From: Segetibacter sp.
Lineage (GTDB): Bacteria; Bacteroidota; Bacteroidia; Chitinophagales; Chitinophagaceae
Assembly: GCA_028288505.1 (NCBI GenBank)
Contig: JAQBNN010000143.1
Coordinates: forward strand, 1-55,987
Length of the DNA: 55,987 nt
Direction of reading: 5' to 3'
The position numbers were made by a program, and so were the translations under genes. This document shows, in pieces, positions 33,783-42,820 of the stretch (positions are counted from its first letter, which is position 1; each line of letters begins with the position of its first letter). The notes under the pieces were generated by a model that worked only from the letters and a program-made list of their open reading frames with translations, made no database searches and was not told the origin of the DNA.

Positions 33783-35276
33783 ATGTTTCTCTCATCGTTA
33801 ATCATACTACCCCTTATTACTGCACTTACAATCCTGCTTTGTAAAGGATTAAAGCAGGTAAGAAATGTTGCGCTTGCAGGTGCTGCAGCTCAAATGATAT
33901 TGGCTTTCTCATTTCTTATTCAATATTGGAAAGAGCGTGCTGCAGGTAATACCTCACAAATGTTATTTGAATATGATCATACATGGTTTGCCCCTTTAAA
34001 TATCCATTATCATGTTGGCATTGACGGTATATCGTTAGCCATGATCTTATTAACTGCCTTCGTTGTGATAGCAGCCGTACTTGTATCATGGACTATGGAA
34101 AAGTTGAGTAAAGAATTTTTCTTCCTGTTGTTATTCTTAAGTGTGGGTGCGTATGGCTTCTTCATCTCCCTCGATTTGTTTACCTTATTCTTCTTCCTGG
34201 AAGTTGCCGTAATACCAAAATTTTTGTTGATTGGCATTTGGGGAAGCGGTAAAAAAGAATACAGCGCAATGAAACTTGCACTCATGTTAATGGGCGGATC
34301 GGCATTGGTATTTGTTGGATTAGCAGGTTTATATTTCAACACTAATACAGCTACAGGGGCATATACCTTTGATCTGCTACAGATCGCTCAAATGCATATA
34401 CCTGTTGATGTTCAGAAACTATTCTTTCCTTTTGCTTTTGTTGGCTTTGGCATATTCACTGCACTATTTCCGTTTCATACATGGGTACCCGATGGTCACT
34501 CATCCGCACCCACAGCAGCGTCTATGTTCTTAGCGGGCATTTCTATGAAACTCGGTGGTTACGGTTGTTTGCGTGTAGCAACTTTCTTAATGCCTGATGC
34601 AGCTCATGCATATGCGCCTATTATTATTGCGCTTGCTACCATCGCTATAATCTATGGTGCATTCGCTACCATGATGCAGACCGACCTCAAATACATCAAC
34701 GCATACTCGTCAGTTAGTCATTGCGGATTTGTGTTATTAGGAATAGGGATGCTTACCCGAACATCCATAAACGGCGCAGTCTTACAAATGGTATCACATG
34801 GATTAATGACAGCCCTTTTCTTCGCAGCAATTGGTATGATCTATAGTAGAACACATACAAGATTAGTGGCGCAGTTAGGAGGTTTATTAAAAGTCACACC
34901 ATTCATTTCAACTGTGTTCGTAATCGCCGGATTATGTTCGCTCGGCTTACCAGGATTAAGTGGATTTGTGGCAGAGATGACAGTGTTCATGGGCTCGTGG
35001 CAAAACCCAAATAAGCTTTATCGTTTAGCAACCATCCTCGCATGCGCATCCATAGTAGTAACAGCCGTGTACATTTTACGTGCAGCAGGCAAAACAGTTA
35101 TGGGTCCTATGAGTAGTGCATACGATAAGCTTACCGACGCTACATGGAATGAAAAATTAGCAGCAGGTTTATTAATTATTGCCATAATAGCCATCGGTGT
35201 TGCACCGTTTTGGTTAAACGATCTAATCAAGCCCGGAACACAAATAATTATGGATAAAGTATTGTCATTAAAGTAA
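33783..35276 (+). CDS. nuoM: NADH-quinone oxidoreductase subunit M family (antiporter-like)
   Basis: A 497-residue proton-pumping subunit. It shows LDLFTLFFFLEVAVIPKFLL, then FHTWVPDGHSSAPTAASMFL, MQTDLKYINAYSSVSHCGFV and LQMVSHGLMTALFFAAIGMI, typical of NuoM. The start is preceded by CTACAAACTATAAACTACAA-type phrases and no Shine-Dalgarno. Confidence 0.95.
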   Translation: MFLSSLIILPLITALTILLCKGLKQVRNVALAGAAAQMILAFSFLIQYWKERAAGNTSQMLFEYDHTWFAPLNIHYHVGIDGISLAMILLTAFVVIAAVLVSWTMEKLSKEFFFLLLFLSVGAYGFFISLDLFTLFFFLEVAVIPKFLLIGIWGSGKKEYSAMKLALMLMGGSALVFVGLAGLYFNTNTATGAYTFDLLQIAQMHIPVDVQKLFFPFAFVGFGIFTALFPFHTWVPDGHSSAPTAASMFLAGISMKLGGYGCLRVATFLMPDAAHAYAPIIIALATIAIIYGAFATMMQTDLKYINAYSSVSHCGFVLLGIGMLTRTSINGAVLQMVSHGLMTALFFAAIGMIYSRTHTRLVAQLGGLLKVTPFISTVFVIAGLCSLGLPGLSGFVAEMTVFMGSWQNPNKLYRLATILACASIVVTAVYILRAAGKTVMGPMSSAYDKLTDATWNEKLAAGLLIIAIIAIGVAPFWLNDLIKPGTQIIMDKVLSLK

Positions 35277-35327
35277 AGCCCTAAAAGATGAATATTTTTT
35301 GGCACCAGCAGTTGATCATAAATTAAA

Positions 35328-35351
35328 CATCGCTGTGTCACTCACTTGTAC
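35328..35351 (+). repeat. dispersed intergenic repeat, single copy downstream of nuoM
   Basis: CATCGC followed by TGTGTCACTCACTTGTAC. The following CACAAATCATTATTC is also seen, slightly changed, after the copy at 39244, so the repeated unit extends past the core. Confidence 0.7.
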
Positions 35352-35462
35352 CACAAATCATTATTCAACAAAGAACATGAGGTAATAGAACATAACAACA
35401 ATCCTGACGGGGCAGCTACTCAAAACCTAAAACCGAAACTCAAGACTTCAAACTAAAACATC

Positions 35463-36869
35463 ATGATCGACTTTTTTATATTAATGAAGCAGGAGCTGGT
35501 AATTATGATCATCATTTTTGCCCTGCTAATTATTAAGATCATATCCGATCGTAGTAACGAGTGGATATTGAATATGGTAAACTTTTTGTTGCTTATAAAC
35601 TTCGCTGCCGGTTTTTTCTTCGGTAAAGAAGGCATGTTATTCAATGATATGTTCAGGACAACTCCACTTACTGTGTTAGAAAAAAATATACTCAGCTTAG
35701 GTATACTCATCATCTCATTACAATCCTACTCCTGGTTGAAGAACCACAAGCATGTGTTGGAATTCTATATCCTGTTATTGTCAACGTTGTTAGGAATGTT
35801 CTTCATGATCTCCTCCGGCAACCTGCTGATGTTTTACCTGGGGCTTGAACTATCAACCATACCACTCGCTGCAGCCGCGAACTTCGATCTTCAAAAGAAG
35901 AAATCATCAGAAGCCGCAATGAAGCTGATTATCTCTTCTGCATTTTCATCGGGCTTGTTGTTGTTCGGCATCTCACTCATTTATGGCACAACAGGCACAC
36001 TTACATTCACAGACATCACTCCCCATATCACAAATAATCCATTGCAGATTTTTGCTTTTATTTTATTGCTTGCAGGCTTTGCTTTTAAGATATCAGTAGT
36101 TCCGTTTCATTTATGGACAGCGGATGTTTATGAAGGAGCACCGGTAGCAGTCACCTCGTACTTGTCAGTCATCTCCAAAGGTGCAGTGTTGTTTGTATTC
36201 GTTTCGGTATTGTATACCGTGTTCAAACCACTATCCCATAGCTGGTATAACATGTTATTCCTTCTGTCTGCACTTACTATTCTTATAGGCAACTTGTTTG
36301 CCATCAGGCAGAATAATATCAAGCGTTTTCTTGCATTTTCATCAATTGCGCAGGTCGGTTTCATATTGGTTGGTATCACCGGTAGTTCACAGCTTGCAGA
36401 AACATCTGTTGTCTACTTTGTATTAATCTATATCTTCTCAAACCTTGCTGCATTTGGCGTCGTGTCGTTAGTTAGTGCAGTAACGGGTAAAGAAAATATT
36501 AGCGACTATAAGAACTTTTATAAAACAAATCCTGCATTGTCGTGGGTGCTAACAATTGCATTGTTTTCATTGGCTGGAGTGCCGCCCACAGCAGGCTTCT
36601 TTGGCAAGTTCTTCCTGCTAATGTCTGGAGCAGGCAAGGGAAATTACATTCTCATTACCATCGCGGCGCTCAACATGATTATCTCGTTTTATTATTACCT
36701 GCGCATCGTAAAAGCTATCTTTATGGATGCAAACGAACATCCTATTGAAAAGCTTTTTATACCAACTTATCCAAAAATGGCGATGTATATATGTGTAGGT
36801 GGTATCGTATTTACAGGTTTGTTAAGCTATGTGTATGAGTTTATCCAGTCGTTAGTTCCCGGAGTTTAA
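35463..36869 (+). CDS. nuoN: NADH-quinone oxidoreductase subunit N family (antiporter-like)
   Basis: A 468-residue proton-pumping subunit, last of the nuo set. LLMFYLGLELSTIPLAAAAN, FHLWTADVYEGAPVAVTSYL, NNIKRFLAFSSIAQVGFILV and FSLAGVPPTAGFFGKFFLL are the NuoN signatures. It completes an A-B-C-D-H-I-J-K-L-M-N complement. Confidence 0.95.
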   Translation: MIDFFILMKQELVIMIIIFALLIIKIISDRSNEWILNMVNFLLLINFAAGFFFGKEGMLFNDMFRTTPLTVLEKNILSLGILIISLQSYSWLKNHKHVLEFYILLLSTLLGMFFMISSGNLLMFYLGLELSTIPLAAAANFDLQKKKSSEAAMKLIISSAFSSGLLLFGISLIYGTTGTLTFTDITPHITNNPLQIFAFILLLAGFAFKISVVPFHLWTADVYEGAPVAVTSYLSVISKGAVLFVFVSVLYTVFKPLSHSWYNMLFLLSALTILIGNLFAIRQNNIKRFLAFSSIAQVGFILVGITGSSQLAETSVVYFVLIYIFSNLAAFGVVSLVSAVTGKENISDYKNFYKTNPALSWVLTIALFSLAGVPPTAGFFGKFFLLMSGAGKGNYILITIAALNMIISFYYYLRIVKAIFMDANEHPIEKLFIPTYPKMAMYICVGGIVFTGLLSYVYEFIQSLVPGV

Positions 36870-36941
36870 AGTTTGGTGTTTGTGGTTAAAGGTTTCACCA
36901 TAGTACAGTTTTTGCATTTTTCATTTTTCAATCTCTACATC

Positions 36942-37400
36942 ATGCCAATAAACAAAAATCACGAGTTTGAAGATTTAGATGGTGTTAAGTGTTCGATAGT
37001 TGAACGCAACACAGCTAAAGAAAGAGTGGGGTTCATGAAAAGTTTATTAGAATACAACGGTTATGAGGTTATTGTCGTAGCCAGTTCGCAACCTAAGGTT
37101 GCACCTGCACCTAAGCCAGTAGCTGTCGTACCTGCATCAGCTCCTAATGGGGAAGCTTCTATAACTCAACCTGAATCAGCTTCGTCTGCCACAACTCCAC
37201 TTCCAGCACCAGTACATCCCATACCTCATGCTACACAAACATTTACGGTTGGTGTAACAGATGTAATGTTCAATGCTATTAATGCTGTGTTTGGAAGGCG
37301 GCTTCACACGCCTGATGGACATATAGTAACACTAGCATATTGGGAACAGAAAGAAGCCTTGGCGAATGATGAAGTACCTTACTTTGAAAACCTCAAATAA
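36942..37400 (+). CDS. small unassigned protein with Pro/Ala/Ser-rich linker, downstream of nuoN
   Basis: Not recognised. I choose Met at 36942 (MPINKNHEFEDLDGVKCSIV), because the 23 codons before it (from 36873) encode translated leader phrases and would start 3 bases after nuoN. The 152-residue product has an N-terminal alpha/beta part (1-48, with a single Cys and EYNGYEVIVV), a linker at about 49-95 rich in Pro, Ala and Ser, and a C-terminal part (96-152, TFTVGVTDVMFNAINAVFGR, then LHTPDGHIVTLAYWEQK). No signal or membrane segment is present in this form. It follows the nuo cluster closely, so cotranscription is likely. Confidence 0.65.
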   Translation: MPINKNHEFEDLDGVKCSIVERNTAKERVGFMKSLLEYNGYEVIVVASSQPKVAPAPKPVAVVPASAPNGEASITQPESASSATTPLPAPVHPIPHATQTFTVGVTDVMFNAINAVFGRRLHTPDGHIVTLAYWEQKEALANDEVPYFENLK

Positions 37401-37909
37401 TCTTCTGGTTAACTAACTTTGTACCGGCACAACTAATAGGAGACTTAATAACATCATTTGTATGCAGAATCTTTCGGAAGCATAAATAATCCGCCGGCAC
37501 GGTGTTCTTATACTCCACACATCTTTGTGTTACTACACGAACCAGCAATTGAAGATTCTCTGTATCTGCTGTACCAGCAGTATCCAAAACAATTCAGTTC
37601 TTTTATAATAACAGAATTAAGCAGAGTATCGCCAATAAAAACCAACAACGCAATTACTCATCAAATATAGAAAACCAAGTCTTTGGACATAACAAAGTTT
37701 CATTCTTTTTTACTAGCATTTCAGCAGATTTTATAAGACCTATATTTAACAGTGCAAGTTGGTATTAATATTTATTAAGCATTATTAGCTAATTAAATGG
37801 TAGCAGTTCGAGATTAAGCTTTAGTTGACAAGAATCACCTTTTTAACAAAGAACAATCACTAATCCTACAACAGGTACATAATAACTTTACCTTATTAAA
37901 AACAGGGCT
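37401..37909. other. 509-bp gap without a recognisable gene
   Basis: AT-rich. It holds CATCTTTGTGTTACTACACGA (37519-37539), a weak relative of the dispersed repeat that I do not count. TATATTTA at 37740-37747 resembles a -7 box but is about 160 bases from the next start. Nothing else was recognised. Confidence 0.4.
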
Positions 37910-38755
37910 ATGAAAACCATTATTGTTGCAACTGATTTTTCTGACAATTCAAAAAATGCTATTAATTATGCAGGATCACTAGCAGCTTGTTCACAAGCAA
38001 AAATCATTTTATTTAATGCATTTCAACTTACTGTTCATGCTTCTAATTCATTAATTACTCCTAAAGGGGTTGATAAATTAGTGGAGTTAAACGCCAAAAA
38101 GTTAAAGAAAATTGCATTGGAAACAACTGAGAAATATGGTGTAAGTGTTGAAATTACAACAAAGTCATCCATTGTAACAGAAGCGCTTGAGGAACTGGTG
38201 ACACAGTCAAAAGCCGACTTGGTAGTTTTAGGTATGCATTCAAACGATTGGATTGATAAGGTTCTAGGAAATACTGCTACAGCATTAATTCGTAAGGCAA
38301 AGTATCCCATATTAATTGTTCCTGAAAATGCCACTTTCGAGAACATCAACAAAATAATTTTTGCCCACGATCCCAACGTTCTCTTAATGCCTGACAATCT
38401 TTGCCTGATAAAAGATCTTGCTGAAAACTTTAAAGCAGAAGTCGAGATTTTACATGTTGACACCAAAAAGAGTCGCTTGTTGGAAGAAAAGTTATCAGTT
38501 AAAAAAGTTAATACAATTGTCGAAGTAGCTTTATCTGAAGTTGACCATTACTATAAGGGTATTGAGGAGGAACATGTAGCCGTTGGTATTGATAAAGAAA
38601 TCGGAGAATCCCATGCAAATCTTTTAGTTATGGTTCCTCATAAATGCAACTCGTGGAGAAGTTTTTTAAATACCAGTAATACCCGTACAATGGCTTTACG
38701 AACTCATATTCCACTTCTGATATTACCGTCCTACATATTACCAGGTTGTAATTGA
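37910..38755 (+). CDS. tandem universal stress protein (UspA superfamily)
   Basis: A 281-residue protein with two Usp domains. The first (1-140) is well conserved: TIIVATDFSDNSKNAINYAG, DLVVLGMHSNDWIDKVLGNT with the loop toward ATALIRKAKYPILIVPE. The second (about 145-281) is degenerate, with KIIFAHDPN and LLVMVPHKCNSWRSFLN in the corresponding places. Tandem Usp proteins of this length are common in Bacteroidota and are cytoplasmic ATP- or nucleotide-binding stress proteins. It stands alone; no operon partner. Confidence 0.9.
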   Translation: MKTIIVATDFSDNSKNAINYAGSLAACSQAKIILFNAFQLTVHASNSLITPKGVDKLVELNAKKLKKIALETTEKYGVSVEITTKSSIVTEALEELVTQSKADLVVLGMHSNDWIDKVLGNTATALIRKAKYPILIVPENATFENINKIIFAHDPNVLLMPDNLCLIKDLAENFKAEVEILHVDTKKSRLLEEKLSVKKVNTIVEVALSEVDHYYKGIEEEHVAVGIDKEIGESHANLLVMVPHKCNSWRSFLNTSNTRTMALRTHIPLLILPSYILPGCN

Positions 38756-39386
38756 TATTGTTAAGCCTTTCGCTAGAAAAGCCAAACTCCTGCTACCATG
38801 AAATTGCAGTAAGAAGATTAGTGAAAATATACTATTCGTTTTCATAAAACTTAACTTGTTATTGCTTTTTGGCTCTTCCACCAGTACACACTAAATGCCT
38901 TAAACGAAAAAGCTTTTCACAAGGCGTCTATCGTTTTTTCGCCGCATAATCTACCCAATCTCTGTAATTCCCTTTTTTAAAACATCTCCCCCTTCATTAA
39001 CTGCCTGTTGTTATTATGTTCTACTTTGTTTGTTTCAATGCCCTGTATTTTACTTAAGCCCTCATCTATTATTAAAGCCCAATGTTAGCTATTAATCGCT
39101 TATAAAAGAAGTTTTATCGTGTTATTATATAAAGCTGCCATAACCTACTCCCATTTAAAGGCATAGCAATTACTAAATTATGGTTACAATTTGTATGATA
39201 TTGGTATGTAGCTTTTGCTAGTCTACTTTATAACTTTATTATACATCGTTGTGTCACTCACTTCTACCGCAAATCATTCTGGAGCTTTTCTTCCATGAGG
39301 CCAATAGATATACAAGTACAAGGGTGTGACACAAGAGTGATGAGAAGAAATACAAATGCCAGTAAACAAAATATTTCTTACGGCAC
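38756..39386. other. 631-bp gap between convergent usp and globin genes
   Basis: No gene is seen. The right third holds an inverted pair of the dispersed repeat (39244-39342). No clear terminator was found for either gene. Confidence 0.45.
39244..39342. repeat. close inverted pair of the dispersed intergenic repeat
   Basis: A plus copy (39244-39267, TTGTGTCACTCACTTCTAC) and a minus copy (39316-39342, GTACAAGGGTGTGACACAAG) lie 48 bases apart, the tightest pair in the window. Sequence after the left copy (CGCAAATCATTCTGGAGC) resembles that after 35351. Confidence 0.7.
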
Positions 39387-39782
39387 TTATAATTTAAGCT
39401 CAGTGTCAGACAATATTTTAATCTGCATTATTGTAGCAATTGATAAAGCTCTTTGTTTTACCAACTCAGCTTTATCTCCGGTAAACAACTCATTAACAGT
39501 CTCATTAAACAAATGGAGCCATCGCTCAAAAGCTGGTTTATTTAGTGCTTTAAAATGATGTAATATCTTGTGCGTTTCAAGGGGATTACCATCATAATCT
39601 CCGGTATAAAAAATAACATTGCTCCAAAAGCGGTCTAATATTTCCAGGTGAGTATTCCAGTGGTGTGCAGCTACATAAGCAAAATAGTGACCAAGAGTTT
39701 GGTCCCCCAAAACCTTATTGTAAAAAGAGCGAACCAACAATTGAACATCTTCAAAGCCTTCTATTTCCTTTTTCATAAACAC
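39387..39782 (-). CDS. group III truncated haemoglobin
   Basis: A 131-residue 2-on-2 globin. It has RSFYNKVLGD with Tyr21 at the B10 position, FAYV at the CD corner, HWNTHLEILDRFWSNVIFYT, then ETHKILHHFKAL containing the proximal histidine (His75 or His76) and FERWLHLF with Trp88 at G8, the group III marker. Such proteins bind oxygen or NO and are linked to microaerobic and nitrosative stress. It is cytoplasmic and monocistronic. Either Met1 or Met3 could be the start. Confidence 0.88.
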   Translation of the reverse strand: MFMKKEIEGFEDVQLLVRSFYNKVLGDQTLGHYFAYVAAHHWNTHLEILDRFWSNVIFYTGDYDGNPLETHKILHHFKALNKPAFERWLHLFNETVNELFTGDKAELVKQRALSIATIMQIKILSDTELKL

Positions 39783-40815
39783 TTCTCTTTTTAAAATATT
39801 ATAAAGATCTTTTTTTTAAGCTTCTTAATACCTAGTATTATCGGTATACCATAAATGCAAACATAACGAGGCCTATAAAAATATACCTCAAACACCTTAA
39901 AAAAACGTTTTAAACACTAGGCTGGCTTAACCCATCATAGCAAAGATATCTACGCCATCTTTATTTAAATCGTAGCCTTCATACTTATTCAAATTGATCT
40001 GGTTGAATTTATTTAACTGCGCCCTGTCATTTGTTTGTACATAGGAAGTATTGCTGAAATATTTATTTGGGTAATGGTGTTGTCATTTCCGCTCTATTCC
40101 TTCGATTTTATTAGCGCTCTATCCATCGTATACCCGTTTCATTTACTATAATTAACATAGCAATTGCTTTTGTATATTAGCTGGGCTTTTTTACCTAGCA
40201 AGCTTTTAAAACAAAATGCTCATCGGATCTTTAATTAATTTTCCTGCTATTTGTAAGTGGGTGCATTAAATTTTGAATTGCCTGCATTTGTTATGAAGGT
40301 ATTGTTACAATGCTTTTCTGCACATCCCGAACAGGGTCAACATGCATTTGCATCCAGACAAATTATAATAGGTACGGCACCTATTCCTTCTTGTATTTAT
40401 AAGCTTATTTTTATTAAGCTTTCTGGCGAAGCAAGGTGTTATTCCATAAACGCCTTTATAGCAAAATACGGACTAATATATATTTCAGCATTGGTAATTT
40501 TCAATGAGGTTTGGTTGCTTTACAAAGTATGCTTTACAAACTGACGAAGCTTTTCTTATTCTAAATCATGCTCCTAAACCATTATTCTATTATTTAATTG
40601 CAGAAAGAGGAAATATGGCTTTGTATTGGGCTTGAAGAGCCAGCCATAAGAGAGTAAACATTAGAAGCTTTGCTTTTGAAAGGTTTGTTTTTGATGAGGA
40701 TAATTATCACACCACAATATAAATTCTTACGCAGGAATAATAATGCCTTTGGTAAGTTTACTTGCTGGAAGCTATATAAATTTTCACCTACAGAAAGGCA
40801 CTGAAAGCTGAGTGT
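39783..40815. other. 1033-bp gap with probable gene debris
   Basis: No intact gene is convincing. A minus-strand frame at 39927-40082 without a start codon ends in a protein-like stretch (NLNKYEGYDLNKDGVDIFAM), and a 43-codon plus frame at 40504-40635 reads protein-like (DEAFLILNHAPKPLFYYLIA). These look like remnants of decayed genes. A 95-codon frame at 40257-40544 is not protein-like in composition. Confidence 0.4.
39927..40082 (-). pseudogene. possible C-terminal remnant of a decayed gene
   Basis: The frame between a TGA at 40083 and a TAA at 39927 has no ATG near its start but encodes 51 residues with balanced composition (HHYPNKYF, DRAQLNKFNQ, KYEGYDLNKDGVDIFAMMG). The upstream part of the presumed gene is missing. 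No family could be assigned. Confidence 0.3.
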
Positions 40816-42486
40816 TTATAAGCTTACACCACGTTTCCAAGGTATAAAATCATCTTGGCCTAATAGAACAGCTTTAGGGGTAACTTCTCCGCTTGCTGCT
40901 TTTATGCAGTATTCAAGAATCTCTTCGCCCATCTGTTCTATACTCTTCTCACCAGTAATTATGGCGCCAGTATCAATATCAATAATGTCGCTCATTCTTT
41001 TAGCCAAAGCAGTGTTTGTAGCTACTTTTATTGTTGGCGCAACAGGGTTACCAGTTGGAGTGCCCAACCCTGTAGTAAACAGAATAAGGGTAGCACCAGA
41101 GGCGGCTTTGCCAGTAGTTGCCTCTACATCGTTTCCAGGTGTACAAACTAAACTCAAACCTGGTTTTGTAACAGGTTCAGTATAATCCAACACATCAATA
41201 ACAGGTGATGTGCCACCTTTTCTGGCAGCACCTGTTGACTTAATAGCATCTGTTATCAATCCATCCTTTATATTACCTGGAGAAGGGTTCATATGAAAGC
41301 CGGAACCTACCGCATTAGCCAGTTGATCATAGGATTGCATTAGATGCATGAATTTCTCTGCTGCTTCCTTGCTTACACATCGGTCAACAAGCTCCTGCTC
41401 AGCACCACATAATTCCGGAAATTCAGCTAACAACACCTTGCCTCCTAAAGCAACTAAAATGTCAGAAGCATAACCAACTGCAGGATTAGCAGAAATACCA
41501 CTGAATCCATCGCTGCCACCACACTTTACGCCTATTGTTAGCGCACTTAATGGCGCAGGTTCTCTCTTTATTTTGTCAACCTGCACTAAACCAGTAAAGG
41601 TTTTTCTAATAGCGGTGTATATAAGTTGTTCTTCGCTTTGAATTTTTTGCTGTTCAAAAGTGTAAATAGGCTTATTAAATAATGGGTTGCGTTTCTTTAC
41701 ATCATTAAGAAAATTCTCTGTTTGAAGGTGCTGGCAGCCCAAACTTAAGACGGTTACACCAGCTACATTCGGATGGTCTGCATATGCAGCCAATAAAGAA
41801 CTGAGGGTTGCTGCATCTTGTCTTGTTCCACCGCAACCGCCGGTATGGTTTAAGAATTTTATGCCATCTATGTTTTTAAAATAACGCTCTTTGGCATTAA
41901 CGGGTGGTTGGTAAAGATCAAGTGTATCTATATCGGCCCCTTCTTTATAAGCTTCAAGTAGTTGCTTAGTAAAACTGTTGTATTTGTCTGAAACAGCATA
42001 TCCTAATTCCTTATGCAGTGCTTCTTTTATAATGTCCATGTTCCTGTTTTCACAAAAAACCATAGGAACAAAAAGCCAATAGTTAGCGGTACCAAATCTT
42101 CCATCACTCCGTTTATACCCATTAAAAGTTCTACCAGTAAAGCGAGAAATTTCGGGAGGTTGCCATTGATAATTTAACCCCCTGTATTCGTATTTGCTTG
42201 CGGCATGTTTGGTGTTGGCTGTGGTCATTAGCTCACCCGCACTCAAATCTTTCTGAACTTTTCCTACCAATACGCCGTACATTAAAACTTCCTCACCGGC
42301 AGCCATGTCATTGGTGAAAAACTTATGTTTTGCCGCAACATTTTCTTTTAGTTTAAATTCATGACCGTTGTAAAGAATGGGTGTACCCATTTGCAAATCC
42401 TTCAGTGCTACTAGCACATTATCCTTGGGGTGAATTTTTAGAAAAGGTTTCACTATAACATCTTCCTTAACCATTTGATTAAACAT
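40816..42486 (-). CDS. altronate/galactarate dehydratase (UxaA) family protein
   Basis: A 556-residue fused dehydratase. Residues about 10-100 are the SAF domain (FLKIHPKDNVLVALKDL); the main part has RSDGRFGTANYWLFVP, NHTGGCGGTRQDA, SLGCQHLQTENF, KCGGSDGFSGISANPAVGYA, PELCGAEQEL and CTPGNDVEATTGKAASGA. Conserved cysteines suit iron-dependent dehydration of a sugar acid to a 2-keto-3-deoxy acid. Since it overlaps the mutarotase gene by eight bases and is cotranscribed with a FucP-type transporter, the substrate may be a deoxy-sugar acid such as L-fuconate rather than altronate; that is inference. It is the last gene of its operon. Confidence 0.9.
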   Translation of the reverse strand: MFNQMVKEDVIVKPFLKIHPKDNVLVALKDLQMGTPILYNGHEFKLKENVAAKHKFFTNDMAAGEEVLMYGVLVGKVQKDLSAGELMTTANTKHAASKYEYRGLNYQWQPPEISRFTGRTFNGYKRSDGRFGTANYWLFVPMVFCENRNMDIIKEALHKELGYAVSDKYNSFTKQLLEAYKEGADIDTLDLYQPPVNAKERYFKNIDGIKFLNHTGGCGGTRQDAATLSSLLAAYADHPNVAGVTVLSLGCQHLQTENFLNDVKKRNPLFNKPIYTFEQQKIQSEEQLIYTAIRKTFTGLVQVDKIKREPAPLSALTIGVKCGGSDGFSGISANPAVGYASDILVALGGKVLLAEFPELCGAEQELVDRCVSKEAAEKFMHLMQSYDQLANAVGSGFHMNPSPGNIKDGLITDAIKSTGAARKGGTSPVIDVLDYTEPVTKPGLSLVCTPGNDVEATTGKAASGATLILFTTGLGTPTGNPVAPTIKVATNTALAKRMSDIIDIDTGAIITGEKSIEQMGEEILEYCIKAASGEVTPKAVLLGQDDFIPWKRGVSL

Positions 42487-42820
42487 CTCGAAGTTTGAAA
42501 ATTTGATTCATTAACATCCATTTCTCTCCTTGCAGTGCACCAGGCAATCCCTGCTGGTATTTCCACATCAAGTCCTCCCATTCCTGCACCTTTGCGTTAC
42601 CTGCGTCCAGTTGTTGCTTCTTTTCGAAGCTGAAGTCGTCGTCAGCATCAATTATCATAAACAGCCTATTGTCCAGCCTGTATATATCCATATCTCTGAT
42701 GCCTGAGTCCTTTATTGAATTTAATATTTCAGGCCATACAGCTTTATGATGTTCTTCGTATTCCCGGATTAATTCCGGGTCATTCTTTAAATCCAGCGCT
42801 AAACAATATCTCTTGCTCAT
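42479..42820 (-). CDS. L-rhamnose/L-fucose mutarotase family protein
   Basis: A 113-residue dimeric alpha/beta-barrel-type protein of the RhaM family: MSKRYCLALDLKNDPELIRE, EEHHKAVWPEILNSI with the family histidine, DMDIYRLDNRLFMIIDAD and VQEWEDLMWKYQQ. It interconverts anomers of 6-deoxy-hexoses. It overlaps the transporter gene by four bases and the dehydratase gene by eight, so the three form a tight operon. Given the FucP-like partner, L-fucose is as likely as L-rhamnose. Confidence 0.88.
   Translation of the reverse strand: MSKRYCLALDLKNDPELIREYEEHHKAVWPEILNSIKDSGIRDMDIYRLDNRLFMIIDADDDFSFEKKQQLDAGNAKVQEWEDLMWKYQQGLPGALQGEKWMLMNQIFKLRDV

Noticed and set aside
37519-37539. Possible further copy of the dispersed repeat (CATCTTTGTGTTACTACACGA)
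   Set aside because: Too many mismatches to the core, no partner; probably chance similarity.
40257-40544. 95-codon plus-strand frame
   Set aside because: Overlaps another protein-like frame and has an irregular composition; no partner or motif supports it.
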